Positions 9,402 to 19,315 are shown, counted from the first letter of the stretch. The stretch is 64,000 nt of DNA from DASUAS01 sp963809795 (GCA_963809795.1 CAWELN010000009.1:62001-126000); one strand, 5' to 3'. The notes: generated by a model from the letters alone, not told the origin. Numbers and translations: made by a program.

Positions 9402-9437
9402 CCCGCGCTTGGGCCCCGCTCGGGCGGCCCTCCTCGC

Positions 9438-9443
9438 TACCAT
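9438..9443 (+). promoter_or_regulatory. Putative -10 box for divIVA
   Basis: TACCAT ends 8 nt before the divIVA ATG at 9452, which implies a leaderless or nearly leaderless transcript. Confidence 0.45.
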
Positions 9444-9451
9444 GGCCTGCC

Positions 9452-10643
9452 ATGGACGTGACCCCTCAGGAACTCCGGAGCAGCGAGATCAAGGACTCGT
9501 GGCGCGGCTACGACCGTGACGAGGTCGACGATCTGCTCGAGCGGGCGGCCGTCACCATCGAGAGCTTGACGCAGAAGCTGCAGGAAGCTGCCAGCCGCCC
9601 CGCGCCCGCCGCCCCGCAGGCCGCACCCGCGGCTGCGGCAGTGGCAGTGGCGTCGGAGGTGCCGCTCCCGTCGAGTCGCGAAGACGCCGACATGCTGCAG
9701 CGCACGTTGCTGCTCGCGCAGCGCGCCGCCGACGACGCGGTGAACGAGGCGCAGGCGCGCGCGCGCCAGTTGCTGGAGGAGTCGGAGGCGAAGGCGCAGT
9801 CGCTCGTCAGCGACGCGGAAGCCACCGCCCGCCGCATCGCCGAAGGTGAACGCCGTCGACTCGAGGCCGAGATCCTCGACCTGTCGGCGCGCCGTGAGCA
9901 GTTGCGCGCCGACGCCGACGCGCTCGACGCGTACGCGACGGGGTACCGCGAGCGCATCCGCGCCGCGATCGAGTCCGACCTCGAGAACCTCACCGGCGAG
10001 GTCGAGCCGCCCGCGCCGCGGCCCGAGATCCACGACGTCGACCTGCCCGCGGCGCGCGGGCCGGTCGCGATCGCCGACCCCGTCGTCGAGCCCGTCCTCG
10101 ATGCCGAGGCCGAGGAAGCGGTGCACGAGGTGCAGTCCGACCAGTCGGCGTGGGACCCGGGTCCCGACACGCGCGCGCTCGGCGCGGTCGACGCGCCGTC
10201 CACGTCGGGCTCGGTGTTCGCGGCCGAGGCATCCGCGTCCCCGTCGCCCGTCGCCGCGCCACCTCGACCGACGTCGGCGGAGAGCGCGCCGCCGGCCGCT
10301 GAGTGGCCGCCACCGGCGCCCGCGCCGGAGGCGTCGACCTCCGCGCCGCCGGCCGACTCGTCGTGGCTGCCGTCCGAGGACGACTGGGCCCCCGGAGCGC
10401 CCGCCTGGGATGCCCCCGCGCCCTGGGAGCGCGACACCGCGGCCCACGAGCCGTTCGCGTCCGACACGCCGATCGAGGCCAACGCCGATCGACACCGACT
10501 CGCTCGACGACGACGCGTTCTTCGCCTCGCTCCGCGAGGCGGTGCGCGACGACGCCCCCCTCGGGCCGCGCGACGACGAGCAGGCCTCGTTCTACGAAAC
10601 CGAGTCCGAGCAGGACCGTCGGCGGTTCCGCCGGCGGCGCTGA
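9452..10643 (+). CDS. divIVA: DivIVA/Wag31-like polar growth protein (frame break near the C-terminus)
   Basis: Coiled-coil scaffold that binds curved membrane and organises polar or septal wall growth. The N-terminal domain MDVTPQELRSSEIKDSWRGYDRDEVDDLLE is the DivIVA lipid-binding domain. A long coiled coil rich in Ala, Arg and Glu runs from about residue 70 to 190, and the rest is a Pro/Ala/Ser/Trp-rich disordered tail. The last part (IDTDSLDDDAFFASLREAV to the RRRR end) lies in the next frame; one extra base near 10480, beside a short CGCCGATCGA duplication, explains it. Restored length is about 397 residues. It converges on ileS with a 4-bp gap. Confidence 0.85.
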
Positions 10644-10647
10644 CGCC

Positions 10648-13600
10648 TCAGCGCTCCACCCGCTCCAGATCCACCGACACCGGCTCGCCGTCCACGTCGA
10701 CGCGCGTCACACCGTCGGCGACCCCCGGCTCCACCACGAGGTCGACGGCCAGCACCTCGCGCGCGATCCAGTCGCGGTGCAGGTGGGCGGCGGCTTCGAC
10801 CCGACCGGTCGCACCCAGGCGCACCCGGACGCGATCGGCGATGTCGAGCCCCGTGGCCTTGCGCTGCTCGTTGAGGAGCCGGATGAGGTCGCGCGCGATG
10901 CCCTCGGCGCGTAGCTCGTCGTCGACGGTCGTGTCGATGGCGACCGCGTACGCCGCCCTCTTGCGCGAGCGCGAACTCCTCGTGCGACTCGGCGCGCACC
11001 TCGACGTCGTCCGGGTCGAGCCGTACGGACGAGCCGTCGGCGAGCGCGAGGTCGTAGCCACCGTCGCGCTGCAGCGCGCGCTTGGCCACGGCGACGTCGA
11101 CCGCGGCCAATGCGTCCTTCACCAGTGGCACCTGCTTGCCGAGCTTCGGTCCGAGGGTGCGGAAGTTCGGGTGCAGCCGCTCGTCGAGGAGACCCTCGAG
11201 ATCGGTGACCGCCTCGAGCTGCTTCACGTTGAGCGCGTCGGCGACCTCGGCCGCGACCGCGTCGGAGAACGCGCCGCCGTCGGGCAGCAGCACCAGCGCG
11301 CGCCGCAGTGGTTGGCGCACCTTCAGCTTGGCGTCGTTGCGCGCCGACAGGCCGAGCGACACGACCGTGCGCGCCCGCTCCATCTCCGCCTCGAGCGCGT
11401 CGTCGCGCGCGGCGGGGTCGACCTCGGGCCAGTCCGCGAGGTGGACCGACTCGCCCGACGATTGCAGGTTGCGGTGGAGCTCGTCGGCCATGAACGGCGT
11501 GAACGGCGCCAGGAGGCGCGCGACGGTGGAGAGCGCCTCGTGCAGCGTCGCGTGCGGCGCCGGTTTCCGTTCGGCACGGAGCCGGCTTCCCGTTCGGGCA
11601 CGGAGCCGGCGTCCGCGTTCCAGAAGCGCGCCCGCGAGCGACGTACGTACCAGTTGGAGAGGTCGTCGACGAAGCGCTCGAGGGCCTGCGCGCCGCGCAG
11701 CGCGTCGAAGCCGTCGAGGGCCTCGGTCACCGTGGCGATGGTGCCGTGGAGGCGCGAGCGCACCCAGCGGTCGAGCACGTGGGTCGACGCGGCCGTGTGG
11801 GTCACCGGTTCGGGCGTCCAGCCGTCGAGGTTCGCGTAGGTGACGAAGAACGAGTACGTGTTCCACAGCGTCACCAGGAAGCGCGCCGACTCGTCGATCG
11901 CCTCGACCGACACCCGCCGCGGCGTCCACGGTGAGCCGGCGGAGAAGAAGTTCCAGCGCAGCGCGTCGGCCCCGCGGGTGTCGAGCACCGTCCACGGGTC
12001 GATGACGTTGCCCTTCGACTTCGACATCTTCTGGCCGTCCTTGTCGACGACCAGCGCCAGGCAGACCACGTTGCGGTACGGGCTCTCGTCGAACACCAGC
12101 GTGTTGACCGCCAAGAGCGAATAGAACCACCCGCGGGTCTGGTCGATCGCCTCGCAGATGAAGTCGGCGGGGAAGCGCTGCGCGAACAGCTCCTCGTGCT
12201 CGAAGGGGTAGTGGAACTGCGCCGAGGGCATCGCGCCGGAGTCGAACCACGCGTCGAGCACCGGTTCGACGCGTCGCGCGCCCGGTTGCTCGCACTTCGG
12301 GCACTCGATGGTGACGTCGTCGACCGCGGGCCGGTGCAGGTCGAGGTCGGCGAGATCGCGGCCCGAGCGCTCGGCCAGCTCGGCCACCGACCCGACGCAG
12401 GTGTCGGTCCCGCAGTCGTCGCAGCGCCACACCGGCAGCGGGGTGCCCCAGAAGCGGTCGCGGGAGAGCGCCCAGTCGACGTTGTTCTCGAGCCAGTCGC
12501 CGAAGCGGCCGTGCTTGATGTGCTCCGGGTGCCACCCGATCGACTCGTTCTCGCGCAGCATCTCGGTCTTGTGCGCGGAGGTGCGCGCGAACCAGGTGGG
12601 CTTGGCCCAGTAGATGAGCGGCGTGCCGCACCGCCAGCAGTGGGGGTACGAGTGCGTGTAGTCGACCAGCCGCTCCAGTCGGCCCGCCGCCGCGAGCGCG
12701 TCGACGATCGCGGGGTCGGCGTCCTTCACGAACATGCCCGTCCACGGTGTGCTGCCCGCGGGGGTGTCGACGAACGTCGCCGCCGGCCCCACCGGGTTCA
12801 GCATCGGCAGGCCCTCGGTGTCGGCGACCTCGCGGTCGATCTCGCCGAACGCGGGCGCGAGGTGCACGATGCCGGAGCCGTCGTCGACGGTCACGAAGTC
12901 GGCGGCGACCACCCGCGCGCCGGACTCCGGGAGCGCGAGGAGCTCGAGGGGGCGCTCGTACCGGAGGCCGACGAGGTCGGACACCGCGACCGCGCCGACG
13001 ACCTCGGCGTCGTCACCGAAGACGTCGGCGACGCGCGCCGCCGCCATCACGAGGTCGCGCCCGCCGGCGCTCCGGACCCGCACGTACTCGACCTCGGGCC
13101 CCACCGCGGCGCCGACGTTCGACACCAGCGTCCAGGGGGTGGTCGTCCACACGAGGAGGTCGAAGTCGCGGTCGACGACCGGGAAGCGCACGTAGACCGA
13201 TGGGTCGGTGATGTCCTGGTAGGCGCCCGGTTGGCCGAGCTCGTGGCTCGACAGCGCGGTGCCGCAGCGCCCGCAGTAGGGCACCACCTTGTGACCCTCG
13301 TAGAGGTTGCCGGCGTCCCACATCTGGCGGAACAGCCACCACACGCTCTCGATGTACGAATTGTCGAGCGTCCAGTACGCGTCGTCGGTGTCGAGCCACA
13401 TCCCGATGCGCTTGGTGAGCGACTCGAAGTCGGACACGTAGCGCTGCACCGATTCGCGGCACAGGCGGTTGAACTCACCGATGCCGAACGCCTCGACCTC
13501 GTGCTTGTTGTGGATGCCGAGCTCCTTCTCGACCTCGACCTCGACCGGGAGCCCGTGGCAGTCCCAGCCACCCTTCCGGGCCACGTGGCGCCCCCGCATG

Positions 13601-13821
13601 GTGTGGAACCGCGGGTAGAGGTCCTTGAACAGCCGGGCCCACACGTGGTGGATGCCGGGCCGGCCGTTGGCGGTGGGCGGGCCCTCGTAGAAGACCCACT
13701 CCGGGGCGCCGCTGCGCCGGCGCAGGCTCTCCGCGAACACGTCGTCGGTGTCCCACCGCGTGAGCACCGACTCCTCGAGCGCGACCAGGTCGAGTGAGGC
13801 GGCGACGGGTTCGAACGGCAC
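10648..13821 (-). CDS. ileS: Isoleucyl-tRNA synthetase (two single-base frame breaks)
   Basis: Class I aminoacyl-tRNA synthetase charging tRNA-Ile. The HIGH-type motif is in GPPTANGRPGIHHVWAR and the KMSKS motif in DGQKMSKSKGNVIDPW. The editing domain and the zinc-type WRCGTPLIYWAKPTWF and CPKCEQPG elements are present, so it resembles the eukaryote-like type II IleS of Actinobacteria. Full length would be about 1057 residues. One missing base near 11575, inside a 20-21-bp tandem duplication, and one extra base near 10953 split the C-terminal third over three frames. GTG 13821 was chosen because TACGAT lies 6 nt upstream. It converges with divIVA. Confidence 0.93.
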
Positions 13822-13827
13822 TCCGGG

Positions 13828-13833
13828 ATCGTA
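13828..13833 (-). promoter_or_regulatory. Putative -10 box for ileS (leaderless)
   Basis: On the minus strand TACGAT ends 6 nt before the ileS GTG. No Shine-Dalgarno sequence is present. There is no space for, and no sign of, a T-box leader. Confidence 0.5.
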
Positions 13834-13938
13834 CCGGCGGGCCGGTGTCGGTCCCGGCGCCAAATCGACCCGACGGCGGCCACCGCAACCGGCGCGCGGC
13901 CTCGGAGCGGGCCGGGAACAACGGCGGCAACCTTTGCG

Positions 13939-13966
13939 TTGCGACGGCCCGACCTGCCACTACAAT
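13939..13966 (+). promoter_or_regulatory. Promoter of the dksA/traR-like gene
   Basis: TTGCGA at 13939-13944, a 16-bp spacer, and TACAAT at 13961-13966. The ATG follows 25 nt later with AGAGGAAG as ribosome binding site. It is divergent from ileS. Confidence 0.6.
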
Positions 13967-13991
13967 CCGGCGCTCGCTCCCAGAGGAAGTC

Positions 13992-14750
13992 ATGGCCAGA
14001 GCCGCTGCACCGAAGAAGACGACCAAGCCCAAGACGGCGGCGGTGCCGGCCAAGACGGCGCTTCTGGCGAAGAAGGGCGCGCCCGCGAAGGTGGCCGACA
14101 AGGTGCCGGTGAAGAGCCCCGCGGTGGCGAAGAAGGCCGCGCCGGCGAAGAAGGCCGCGGTCTCGGCCCCCGCCAAGAAGGCCCTTCCGGTGAAGAAGGC
14201 GCCCGCTCCGGCCGGGGCCAAGAAGGCCGCACCGGTCAAGAAGGCGGCGCCCACCAAGAAGGCCCCGCCGGCGAAGAAGGCGGTGGCCAAGCCGGAACCG
14301 GCGAAGAAGCCCGCCCGCAAGCCGTCGACCGTCATCTGCCCGCTGTCGGGGTTCGAGGTGAAGCCGGAGAAGCCCGGGTTGTCGCCCAAGACCGTCGAGC
14401 GCCTGCAGACCAGCCTGCTCGAGGAGCGGGCCCGCCACGTGCAGCAGGCCGACGAGCTCGCCGCCGAGGCCGAGCAGCTCGCGGCCGAGCGCGAGGGCGG
14501 CGACACGCAGTTCGACGAGGAGTCCGGCGAGGGCGACACCATCAACATCGAGCGCGAGCGCGACCTCCTGCTCTCGGCGTCGGCCCAGCAGATCGTCGAC
14601 GAGATCGACCGCGCCCTGGAGCGCATCGAGAACAAGACGTACGGCCTGTGCCTGCCCGCGGGCCGCCGCATCAGCCTCGAGCGCCTCGAGGCGCTGCCCT
14701 ACGCCGAGACCTGCGTCGACTGCAAGGCTCGTGCCGAGCGACGCCGCTAG
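13992..14750 (+). CDS. DksA/TraR-type protein with a long Lys/Ala/Pro-rich N-terminal region
   Basis: The C-terminal about 120 residues are a DksA/TraR-like coiled coil plus zinc-finger region (LSPKTVERLQTSLLEERARH, DTINIERERDLLLSASAQQI, RALERIENKTYGLCLPAGRR, ETCVDCKARAERRR). The usual four-Cys finger is incomplete: the first pair reads CLPA instead of CxxC. The N-terminal about 115 residues are repeats of PAKKA, PVKKA and APTKKA type, like the tail of histone H1 or mycobacterial nucleoid proteins, and should bind DNA or RNA. Length is 252 residues. Family members bind RNA polymerase; the basic tail suggests nucleoid association as well. The gene overlaps lspA by 20 bp. Confidence 0.82.
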   Translation: MARAAAPKKTTKPKTAAVPAKTALLAKKGAPAKVADKVPVKSPAVAKKAAPAKKAAVSAPAKKALPVKKAPAPAGAKKAAPVKKAAPTKKAPPAKKAVAKPEPAKKPARKPSTVICPLSGFEVKPEKPGLSPKTVERLQTSLLEERARHVQQADELAAEAEQLAAEREGGDTQFDEESGEGDTINIERERDLLLSASAQQIVDEIDRALERIENKTYGLCLPAGRRISLERLEALPYAETCVDCKARAERRR

Positions 14751-15261
14751 CGGCACCGATCCCACGCCACCGTCGCGGCCCACGGGGCGACCGCTGCTCG
14801 CGACCGCGATCGTGCTCGGCGTCGTCGTGCTCGACCAGCTCTCGAAGCTCTGGGCGGTGCGTGACCTGGCCGACGGGCCGATCACGGTGATCGGCGACGA
14901 CATCGGCTTCGCGCTCACCCGCAACACCGGCAGCGCGTTCAGCCTGTTCCAGGCGTTCACGCCGTTGCTCGCCATCGTCGCCATCGGGGTGGCGGTGCTG
15001 CTCGTGCGGGCGGTGCGCCGCACGCGCGACCCGCTCATGGTCGTCGGGCTCTCGTTGGTGCTCGGGGGCGCGCTCGGGAACCTCGTCGACCGCCTGTTCC
15101 GGGCGCCCGGCTTCCTGAAGGGTGCGGTCGTCGACTTCGTGCACGTCGGCAGCTTCCCGACGTTCAACGTCGCCGACTCCGCGATCACCATCGGCGCGGT
15201 CATCATCGTCATCTGGGCGGTGCGCACCGACCTGATCGAGCAACGCGCCGCGCGTGGTTGA
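14731..15261 (+). CDS. lspA: Lipoprotein signal peptidase (signal peptidase II)
   Basis: Polytopic aspartic protease that cleaves the signal peptide from diacylated prolipoproteins. Four hydrophobic segments are visible. The conserved blocks are VVLDQLSKLWAV, the catalytic-site strand TRNTGSAFSLFQ, GGALGNLVDRLF with the first catalytic Asp, and FPTFNVADSAITIG with the second. GTG 14731 lies within the end of the preceding gene. It has 176 residues and is translationally coupled to rluD, a common lspA-rluD pairing. Confidence 0.95.
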   Translation: MPSDAASGTDPTPPSRPTGRPLLATAIVLGVVVLDQLSKLWAVRDLADGPITVIGDDIGFALTRNTGSAFSLFQAFTPLLAIVAIGVAVLLVRAVRRTRDPLMVVGLSLVLGGALGNLVDRLFRAPGFLKGAVVDFVHVGSFPTFNVADSAITIGAVIIVIWAVRTDLIEQRAARG

Positions 15262-16182
15262 CGCCGGTGGCTGAGGAGTTCGCGGTCCCCGAGGCGCTGG
15301 CGGGGGAGCGGGTCGACCGCGCGGTGGCACTGCTGACCGGCTGGACCCGCAGCGAGGTGCAGGCGCTGGTCGAGGCCGGCTCGGTCCTCGTCGACGGCGA
15401 GCGGGTGGCCAAGAGCCGGCGGCTCGACGCCGACGACGTGATCGAGGTGCTGGCGGAGCCGGTGGCGCCCGGGCTCCCGCGACCCGATCCGACGGTCCCG
15501 GTCGTCGTGCGGTACGAGGACGCCGACGTCGCGGTCGTGGCCAAGCCCGCAGGCCTGGTGGTCCATCCCGGCGCCGGTCACCCCGACCGCACGTTGGTGA
15601 ACGGCCTCCTGGCGCGCTACCCGGAGCTCGCCGACGTCGGCGATCCCGCGCGCCCGGGGATCGTCCACCGGCTCGACCGCGACACCAGTGGCCTGCTGGT
15701 GGTGGCGCGGTCGGCGCCGGCGTACGACGCGCTGGTGGCGATGCTCGCCGCCCACGACGTCGAACGCCGCTACGACGCGCTGGTGTGGGGCACGCCGGCG
15801 TCGGCGCGCGGTGTGATCGACGCGCCCATCGGCCGCTCGGTGCGCCGCCCGACGCGCATGGCGGTGCGGGAGGGTGGTCGGACCGCCCGCACCACCTACG
15901 AGGTCGTCGCCTCGTACCGCGAGCCCGGAGGTGTCACGGCTCGAGTGCCGGTTGGAGACCGGCCGGACCCATCAGATCCGCGTGCACCTGCAGGCGATCG
16001 GGCACCCCGTCGTGGGGGACGCCGCCTACGGGGGCAGCCGCCCGATGCTGGTGCTCGACCGCCCGTTCCTCCACGCCGGGGGACTGGCGTTCGCGCACCC
16101 GGTGTCCGGGGAGCCGGTGCGGGTCGAGGAGGAGCTCGGCGACGACCTCGTCGACGTCCTGAGCCGGCTCGTGGTGCGCTGA
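15258..16182 (+). CDS. rluD: RluD-family 23S rRNA pseudouridine synthase (single-base frame break)
   Basis: Forms pseudouridines in 23S rRNA. The N-terminal S4 RNA-binding domain (ERVDRAVALLTGWTRSEVQALVEAGSVLV) is followed by the catalytic domain with VVVHPGAGHPDRTLVNGLL-type sequence and the active-site motif HRLDRDTSGLLVVA. The C-terminal part, ETGRTHQIRVHLQAIGHPVVGD, is in the next frame: one extra G near 15927 (CCCGGAGG) breaks it. TTG 15258 overlaps the lspA stop; an alternative GTG lies at 15267. Restored length is about 307 residues. Confidence 0.92.
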
Positions 16183-16185
16183 GGA

Positions 16186-16404
16186 TCAGTCGTCGGCGTC
16201 GGCGCCCGGCGGGGTCGTGGTGACCGGCGTCGCGGCGGGGATGGCGTGCGCCTGGACCGTCGCCCGTCGCGTGTCGAGCCGCCCGACGGGGGAGTCGGGC
16301 TCGGTCACGCCGAACAGGCCGAAGTTGGCGCCCAGGCCCACGGTGGTCGCGAACGCGGTGATCGTCACCGCCCCGGCGGTTGCCAGCAGTCTGCGTCGTT
16401 GCAC
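16186..16404 (-). CDS. Small secreted or membrane-anchored hypothetical protein
   Basis: A 72-residue frame starts at GTG 16404 with AAGGAC nearby upstream on the minus strand. It begins with MQRRRLL and a hydrophobic segment of about 20 residues (signal peptide or anchor), followed by a Thr/Pro-rich tail ending GADADD. It matches no family I recognise. It is divergent from the response regulator gene and convergent with rluD, 3 bp from its stop. The plausible signal peptide and RBS favour a real gene. Confidence 0.55.
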   Translation of the reverse strand: MQRRRLLATAGAVTITAFATTVGLGANFGLFGVTEPDSPVGRLDTRRATVQAHAIPAATPVTTTPPGADADD

Positions 16405-16595
16405 GCGGCTCGTCCTTGTACCTCGGCCGTTCCTGCGTGAGGACGGAACATCCTCCGCCGCCCTATCGACCGACGCGCGCTCCGGGTGAAGTCGTTGTGA
16501 CGCACGACCCCGATCGACCGGAATTCTTCGTCAAGCAACGGCGGGATCCTGCCGACCCCATGTGAGGGTGCCGCCCACCGGAAAGTGCTGTCACC

Positions 16596-17318
16596 ATGCG
16601 AGTCCTGATCGTCGAGGACGACGACGCCATCGCCCGACCCCTCGCCAAGGGCCTCGAGCGCGAGGGCCTCGACGTCGACCGGGTCGAGACCGGCACCGAT
16701 GCGCTCGACCACAGCGCGACCGGTGACTTCGACGTCGTGCTGCTCGACCTCGGCCTGCCCGACCGCGACGGGTTCGACGTGTGCCGCGAGCTGCGCGCCC
16801 GCTCCGACGTCCCCATCATCGTGGTCACCGCCCGGTCCGAGGAGGTCGACCGGGTGGTCGGGCTCGAGCTCGGCGCCGACGACTACATCGTGAAGCCGTT
16901 CGGCTTCCGCGAGCTGGTGGCGCGGATCCGGGCCGTCGCCCGGCGTCGCGCTCCCATCCCCGCGCCCGCGGGAGACGACGCCGTCGCCGGCAACGGCAAC
17001 GGGCACGGCGGCGAGCACGGCTCCGTGGTCGAGGTCGGCACGCTCACCGTCGACCGGCGGACGCGGCGGGTCACGGTCGACGGCAACCCGGTGGCGTTGA
17101 CGCCGAAGGAGTTCGACCTGCTCGCCTTCCTCGCCGACGACGCCGGCGCGGTGCGCCCGCGGCAGGAGCTGCTCGAGAACGTCTGGGACCCGCACTGGTA
17201 CGGGCCCACCAAGACGCTCGACGTGCACGTCGCGTCGTTGCGCAAGAAGCTCGGCGACCCGGGATGGATCGAGACGGTGCGCGGCGTGGGGTTCCGGTTG
17301 CGCGCCCTCACCGAGTGA
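16596..17318 (+). CDS. OmpR/PhoB-family response regulator
   Basis: DNA-binding partner of the downstream histidine kinase. The receiver domain (residues 1-115) has acidic residues EDDDA, the phospho-acceptor Asp in VVLLDLGLPDRDG, and the conserved Lys in DYIVKPFGF. A Gly/Asn/His-rich linker follows. The C-terminal winged helix (about 140-240) has LTPKEFDLLAFLADDAG and DVHVASLRKKLGDPGWIETVRGVGFRL. ATG 16596 has GGAAAG upstream. The signal sensed is not evident from the neighbours. Confidence 0.93.
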   Translation: MRVLIVEDDDAIARPLAKGLEREGLDVDRVETGTDALDHSATGDFDVVLLDLGLPDRDGFDVCRELRARSDVPIIVVTARSEEVDRVVGLELGADDYIVKPFGFRELVARIRAVARRRAPIPAPAGDDAVAGNGNGHGGEHGSVVEVGTLTVDRRTRRVTVDGNPVALTPKEFDLLAFLADDAGAVRPRQELLENVWDPHWYGPTKTLDVHVASLRKKLGDPGWIETVRGVGFRLRALTE

Positions 17319-17328
17319 CGGCGGCTCC

Positions 17329-18783
17329 GTGAAGCGGCGCCTGCTCTTCAGCTACCTCTCCATCACCGCCTTCGTCCTCCTGGTGCTGGAGATCCCGTTG
17401 GGCGTGTCGTACGCCAACTCGGTCGAGCGCCGGCTCACCAGCGATCTGCAGCACGACGCCTTCTCGCTCGCCATCCGGTCGCAGGAGCCGCTCGACCGGG
17501 CCGACGCCGGCGCGGGCGCGGCCGAGACGCGCGCCCTCCAGGCGCTCGCCGACCGGTACCACTCGAACGCGGGTGGACGCGTCGTGATCACGGACGCGCG
17601 CGGGCGCAGCGTCGCCGACTCCGACACGTCGATCGCGATCGGGCGCGACTTCTCGACCCGCCCCGAGGTGCAACAGGCGCTCGCCGGGGCCGAGGTGAGC
17701 GGCACGCGCTCGTCGGCGACGTTGGGCACGAAGCTCCTCTACGTCGCGCTGCCGGTCGGATCGGCGGGCGGCATCCAGGGCGCGGTGCGCATCACGTATC
17801 CCGCCTCGGTGATCGACGACCAGATCCGCCACATCTGGTTGCTGCTCGCGGCGACCGGTGGCGTCGTGCTCGGCATCGTGTTCCTGGTCAGCCTCCTCCT
17901 CTCCGGCTCGATGACCAGGCCGCTCGCCGATCTGGAGAAAGCCGCCGGCGCGCTGGGCGCGGGCGAGCTGTCGGCGCGCGCCGAGGTGCCCAAGGGCCCG
18001 GCCGAGCTCACCGTCCTCGCCGAGTCGTTCAACGCGACCGCGGCGCGCCTGGAGCAGCTCGTGGGCGCGCAACGCGGCTTCGTGGCCGACGCGTCCCATC
18101 AGCTGCGCACGCCGCTCGCAGCCATGCGGCTGCGGCTCGAGAACCTCGAGGCCGACGTCGACGGCGCCGCCGCCGAGGACCTCGAGGGCGCGCTGGCCGA
18201 GGTGTCGCGGCTGTCGCGGCTCGTCGACGGCCTGCTCGTGCTCATGCGGGCCGAGCAGTCGACGTCCGATCCGGCGCCCATCGTGGTCGAGGACGTGCTC
18301 GACGGCCGGTGCGACGCCTGGGACGCGTTCGCGGCGGAGAAGCACGTGCACATCGACGCGTCGGTGGCGGGCACGCCGGTGGCGTCCGCGACACCGGGGC
18401 GCCTCGAGCAGGTCGTCGACAACCTCCTGAACAACGCGCTCGAGGTGGCGCCCCCCGGGAGCGCGGTGCGCGTCGTCGCCGGGAGCTTCGGCGACTGGGT
18501 CGAGCTGCGGGTCAGCGACCAAGGGCCGGGGATGTCGGCCGAGGAGCGCGCCCACGCGTTCGAGCGGTTCTGGCAGTCGGGCGAGGCCCGGCGCGACGGT
18601 CGCCCCAACGGTCACTTCGGCCTCGGGCTCTCGATCGTGCGCGAGCTCGTGGTGGGTGACGGCGGTGACGTCGCGCTGGCGCCGTCGGAAGGCGGCGGCC
18701 TCGAGGTCGTGGTGCGGATGAAGCGGAGCCACGACCCGGTGGCGCCGCGTGCCCGTCAGCTCTCGACGGCCTCGGCGACCTGA
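17329..18783 (+). CDS. Sensor histidine kinase
   Basis: Membrane kinase paired with the preceding regulator, 11 bp downstream. Topology: TM1 (ITAFVLLVLEIPLGVSY), an extracellular region of about 130 residues, TM2 (LLAATGGVVLGIVFLVSLLL), HAMP (TRPLADLEKAAGALGAGEL), H-box ASHQLRTPLAAM, N-box VVDNLLNNALEV, and G-boxes DQGPGMSAEER and GHFGLGLSIV. Length is 484 residues. The 3' end overlaps the convergent Rrf2 gene by 28 bp. GTG start with no strong RBS, so probably coupled to the regulator. Confidence 0.92.
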   Translation: MKRRLLFSYLSITAFVLLVLEIPLGVSYANSVERRLTSDLQHDAFSLAIRSQEPLDRADAGAGAAETRALQALADRYHSNAGGRVVITDARGRSVADSDTSIAIGRDFSTRPEVQQALAGAEVSGTRSSATLGTKLLYVALPVGSAGGIQGAVRITYPASVIDDQIRHIWLLLAATGGVVLGIVFLVSLLLSGSMTRPLADLEKAAGALGAGELSARAEVPKGPAELTVLAESFNATAARLEQLVGAQRGFVADASHQLRTPLAAMRLRLENLEADVDGAAAEDLEGALAEVSRLSRLVDGLLVLMRAEQSTSDPAPIVVEDVLDGRCDAWDAFAAEKHVHIDASVAGTPVASATPGRLEQVVDNLLNNALEVAPPGSAVRVVAGSFGDWVELRVSDQGPGMSAEERAHAFERFWQSGEARRDGRPNGHFGLGLSIVRELVVGDGGDVALAPSEGGGLEVVVRMKRSHDPVAPRARQLSTASAT

Positions 18784-19214
18784 TCGAGCGCGGCCGGGTC
18801 GACGACGTCGGGATGGCCGATGCGGGTCCGGTCGACGAGCTCGGCGAGCGTGAACCGCTCCAGGATCTGTCGGGTCTCGTCGGAGACGCCGACCCAGACC
18901 TCCTGCAGGATGCAGTGCCCCTCGCAGTGGTCGTGCTCGCCCATCAGGGTGGTGAGCGGGCCGTCGACCGCGGCGAGGATGTCGGCCAGCGTGATCTCGG
19001 CCGGCGGTCGCGCCAGCACGTAGCCGCCGCCGACACCGCGCTTCGACCGCACCAGCCCCGCGCCCTTCACCGCGAGCAGGATCTGCTCCAGGTAGGGCTG
19101 GGGCAGCCCGGTGCGCTCGGCGATCTCCTTCACCGACGTCGGCCGGTCCGACCCGTGCAGTGCGAGCGAGAGGAGCGCGCGCGCCGCGTAGTCGCCCCGC
19201 GTCGACACCTTCAC
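18756..19214 (-). CDS. Rrf2-family transcriptional regulator
   Basis: Winged-helix regulator of the IscR/NsrR/RsrR type. The N-terminal domain MKVSTRGDYAARALLSLALHG, the recognition region VKEIAERTGLPQPYLEQILLAVKGAGLV and the wing SKRGVGGGYVLARPPAEITLADIL are typical. The cluster-binding loop reads HDHCEGHCILQEVW, with two Cys rather than the three of IscR, plus nearby His and Glu residues that could act as ligands. Length is 152 residues. No Fe-S assembly genes are adjacent, so the regulon cannot be told from context. Confidence 0.88.
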   Translation of the reverse strand: MKVSTRGDYAARALLSLALHGSDRPTSVKEIAERTGLPQPYLEQILLAVKGAGLVRSKRGVGGGYVLARPPAEITLADILAAVDGPLTTLMGEHDHCEGHCILQEVWVGVSDETRQILERFTLAELVDRTRIGHPDVVDPAALDQVAEAVES

Positions 19215-19309
19215 TCTGGGCTCGCCGCCGCTCGCCGGATCTCCGCGTGCATCGTCCCATGATCGCGCGCGTGGGCGCTCGTGACCGTTCTGGTCCGCGT
19301 CCTCACTCG

Positions 19310-19315
19310 TAGGCT
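19310..19315 (+). promoter_or_regulatory. Putative -10 box (leaderless) for the phosphatase-superfamily gene
   Basis: TAGGCT ends 6 nt before GTG 19322. The 107-bp divergent gap from the Rrf2 gene holds no other obvious signal. Confidence 0.45.

Noticed and set aside
13822..13991. T-box leader for ileS
   Set aside because: Only about 170 bp lie between ileS and the divergent gene, with a -10 box 6 nt before the ileS start; no antiterminator-like element was seen.
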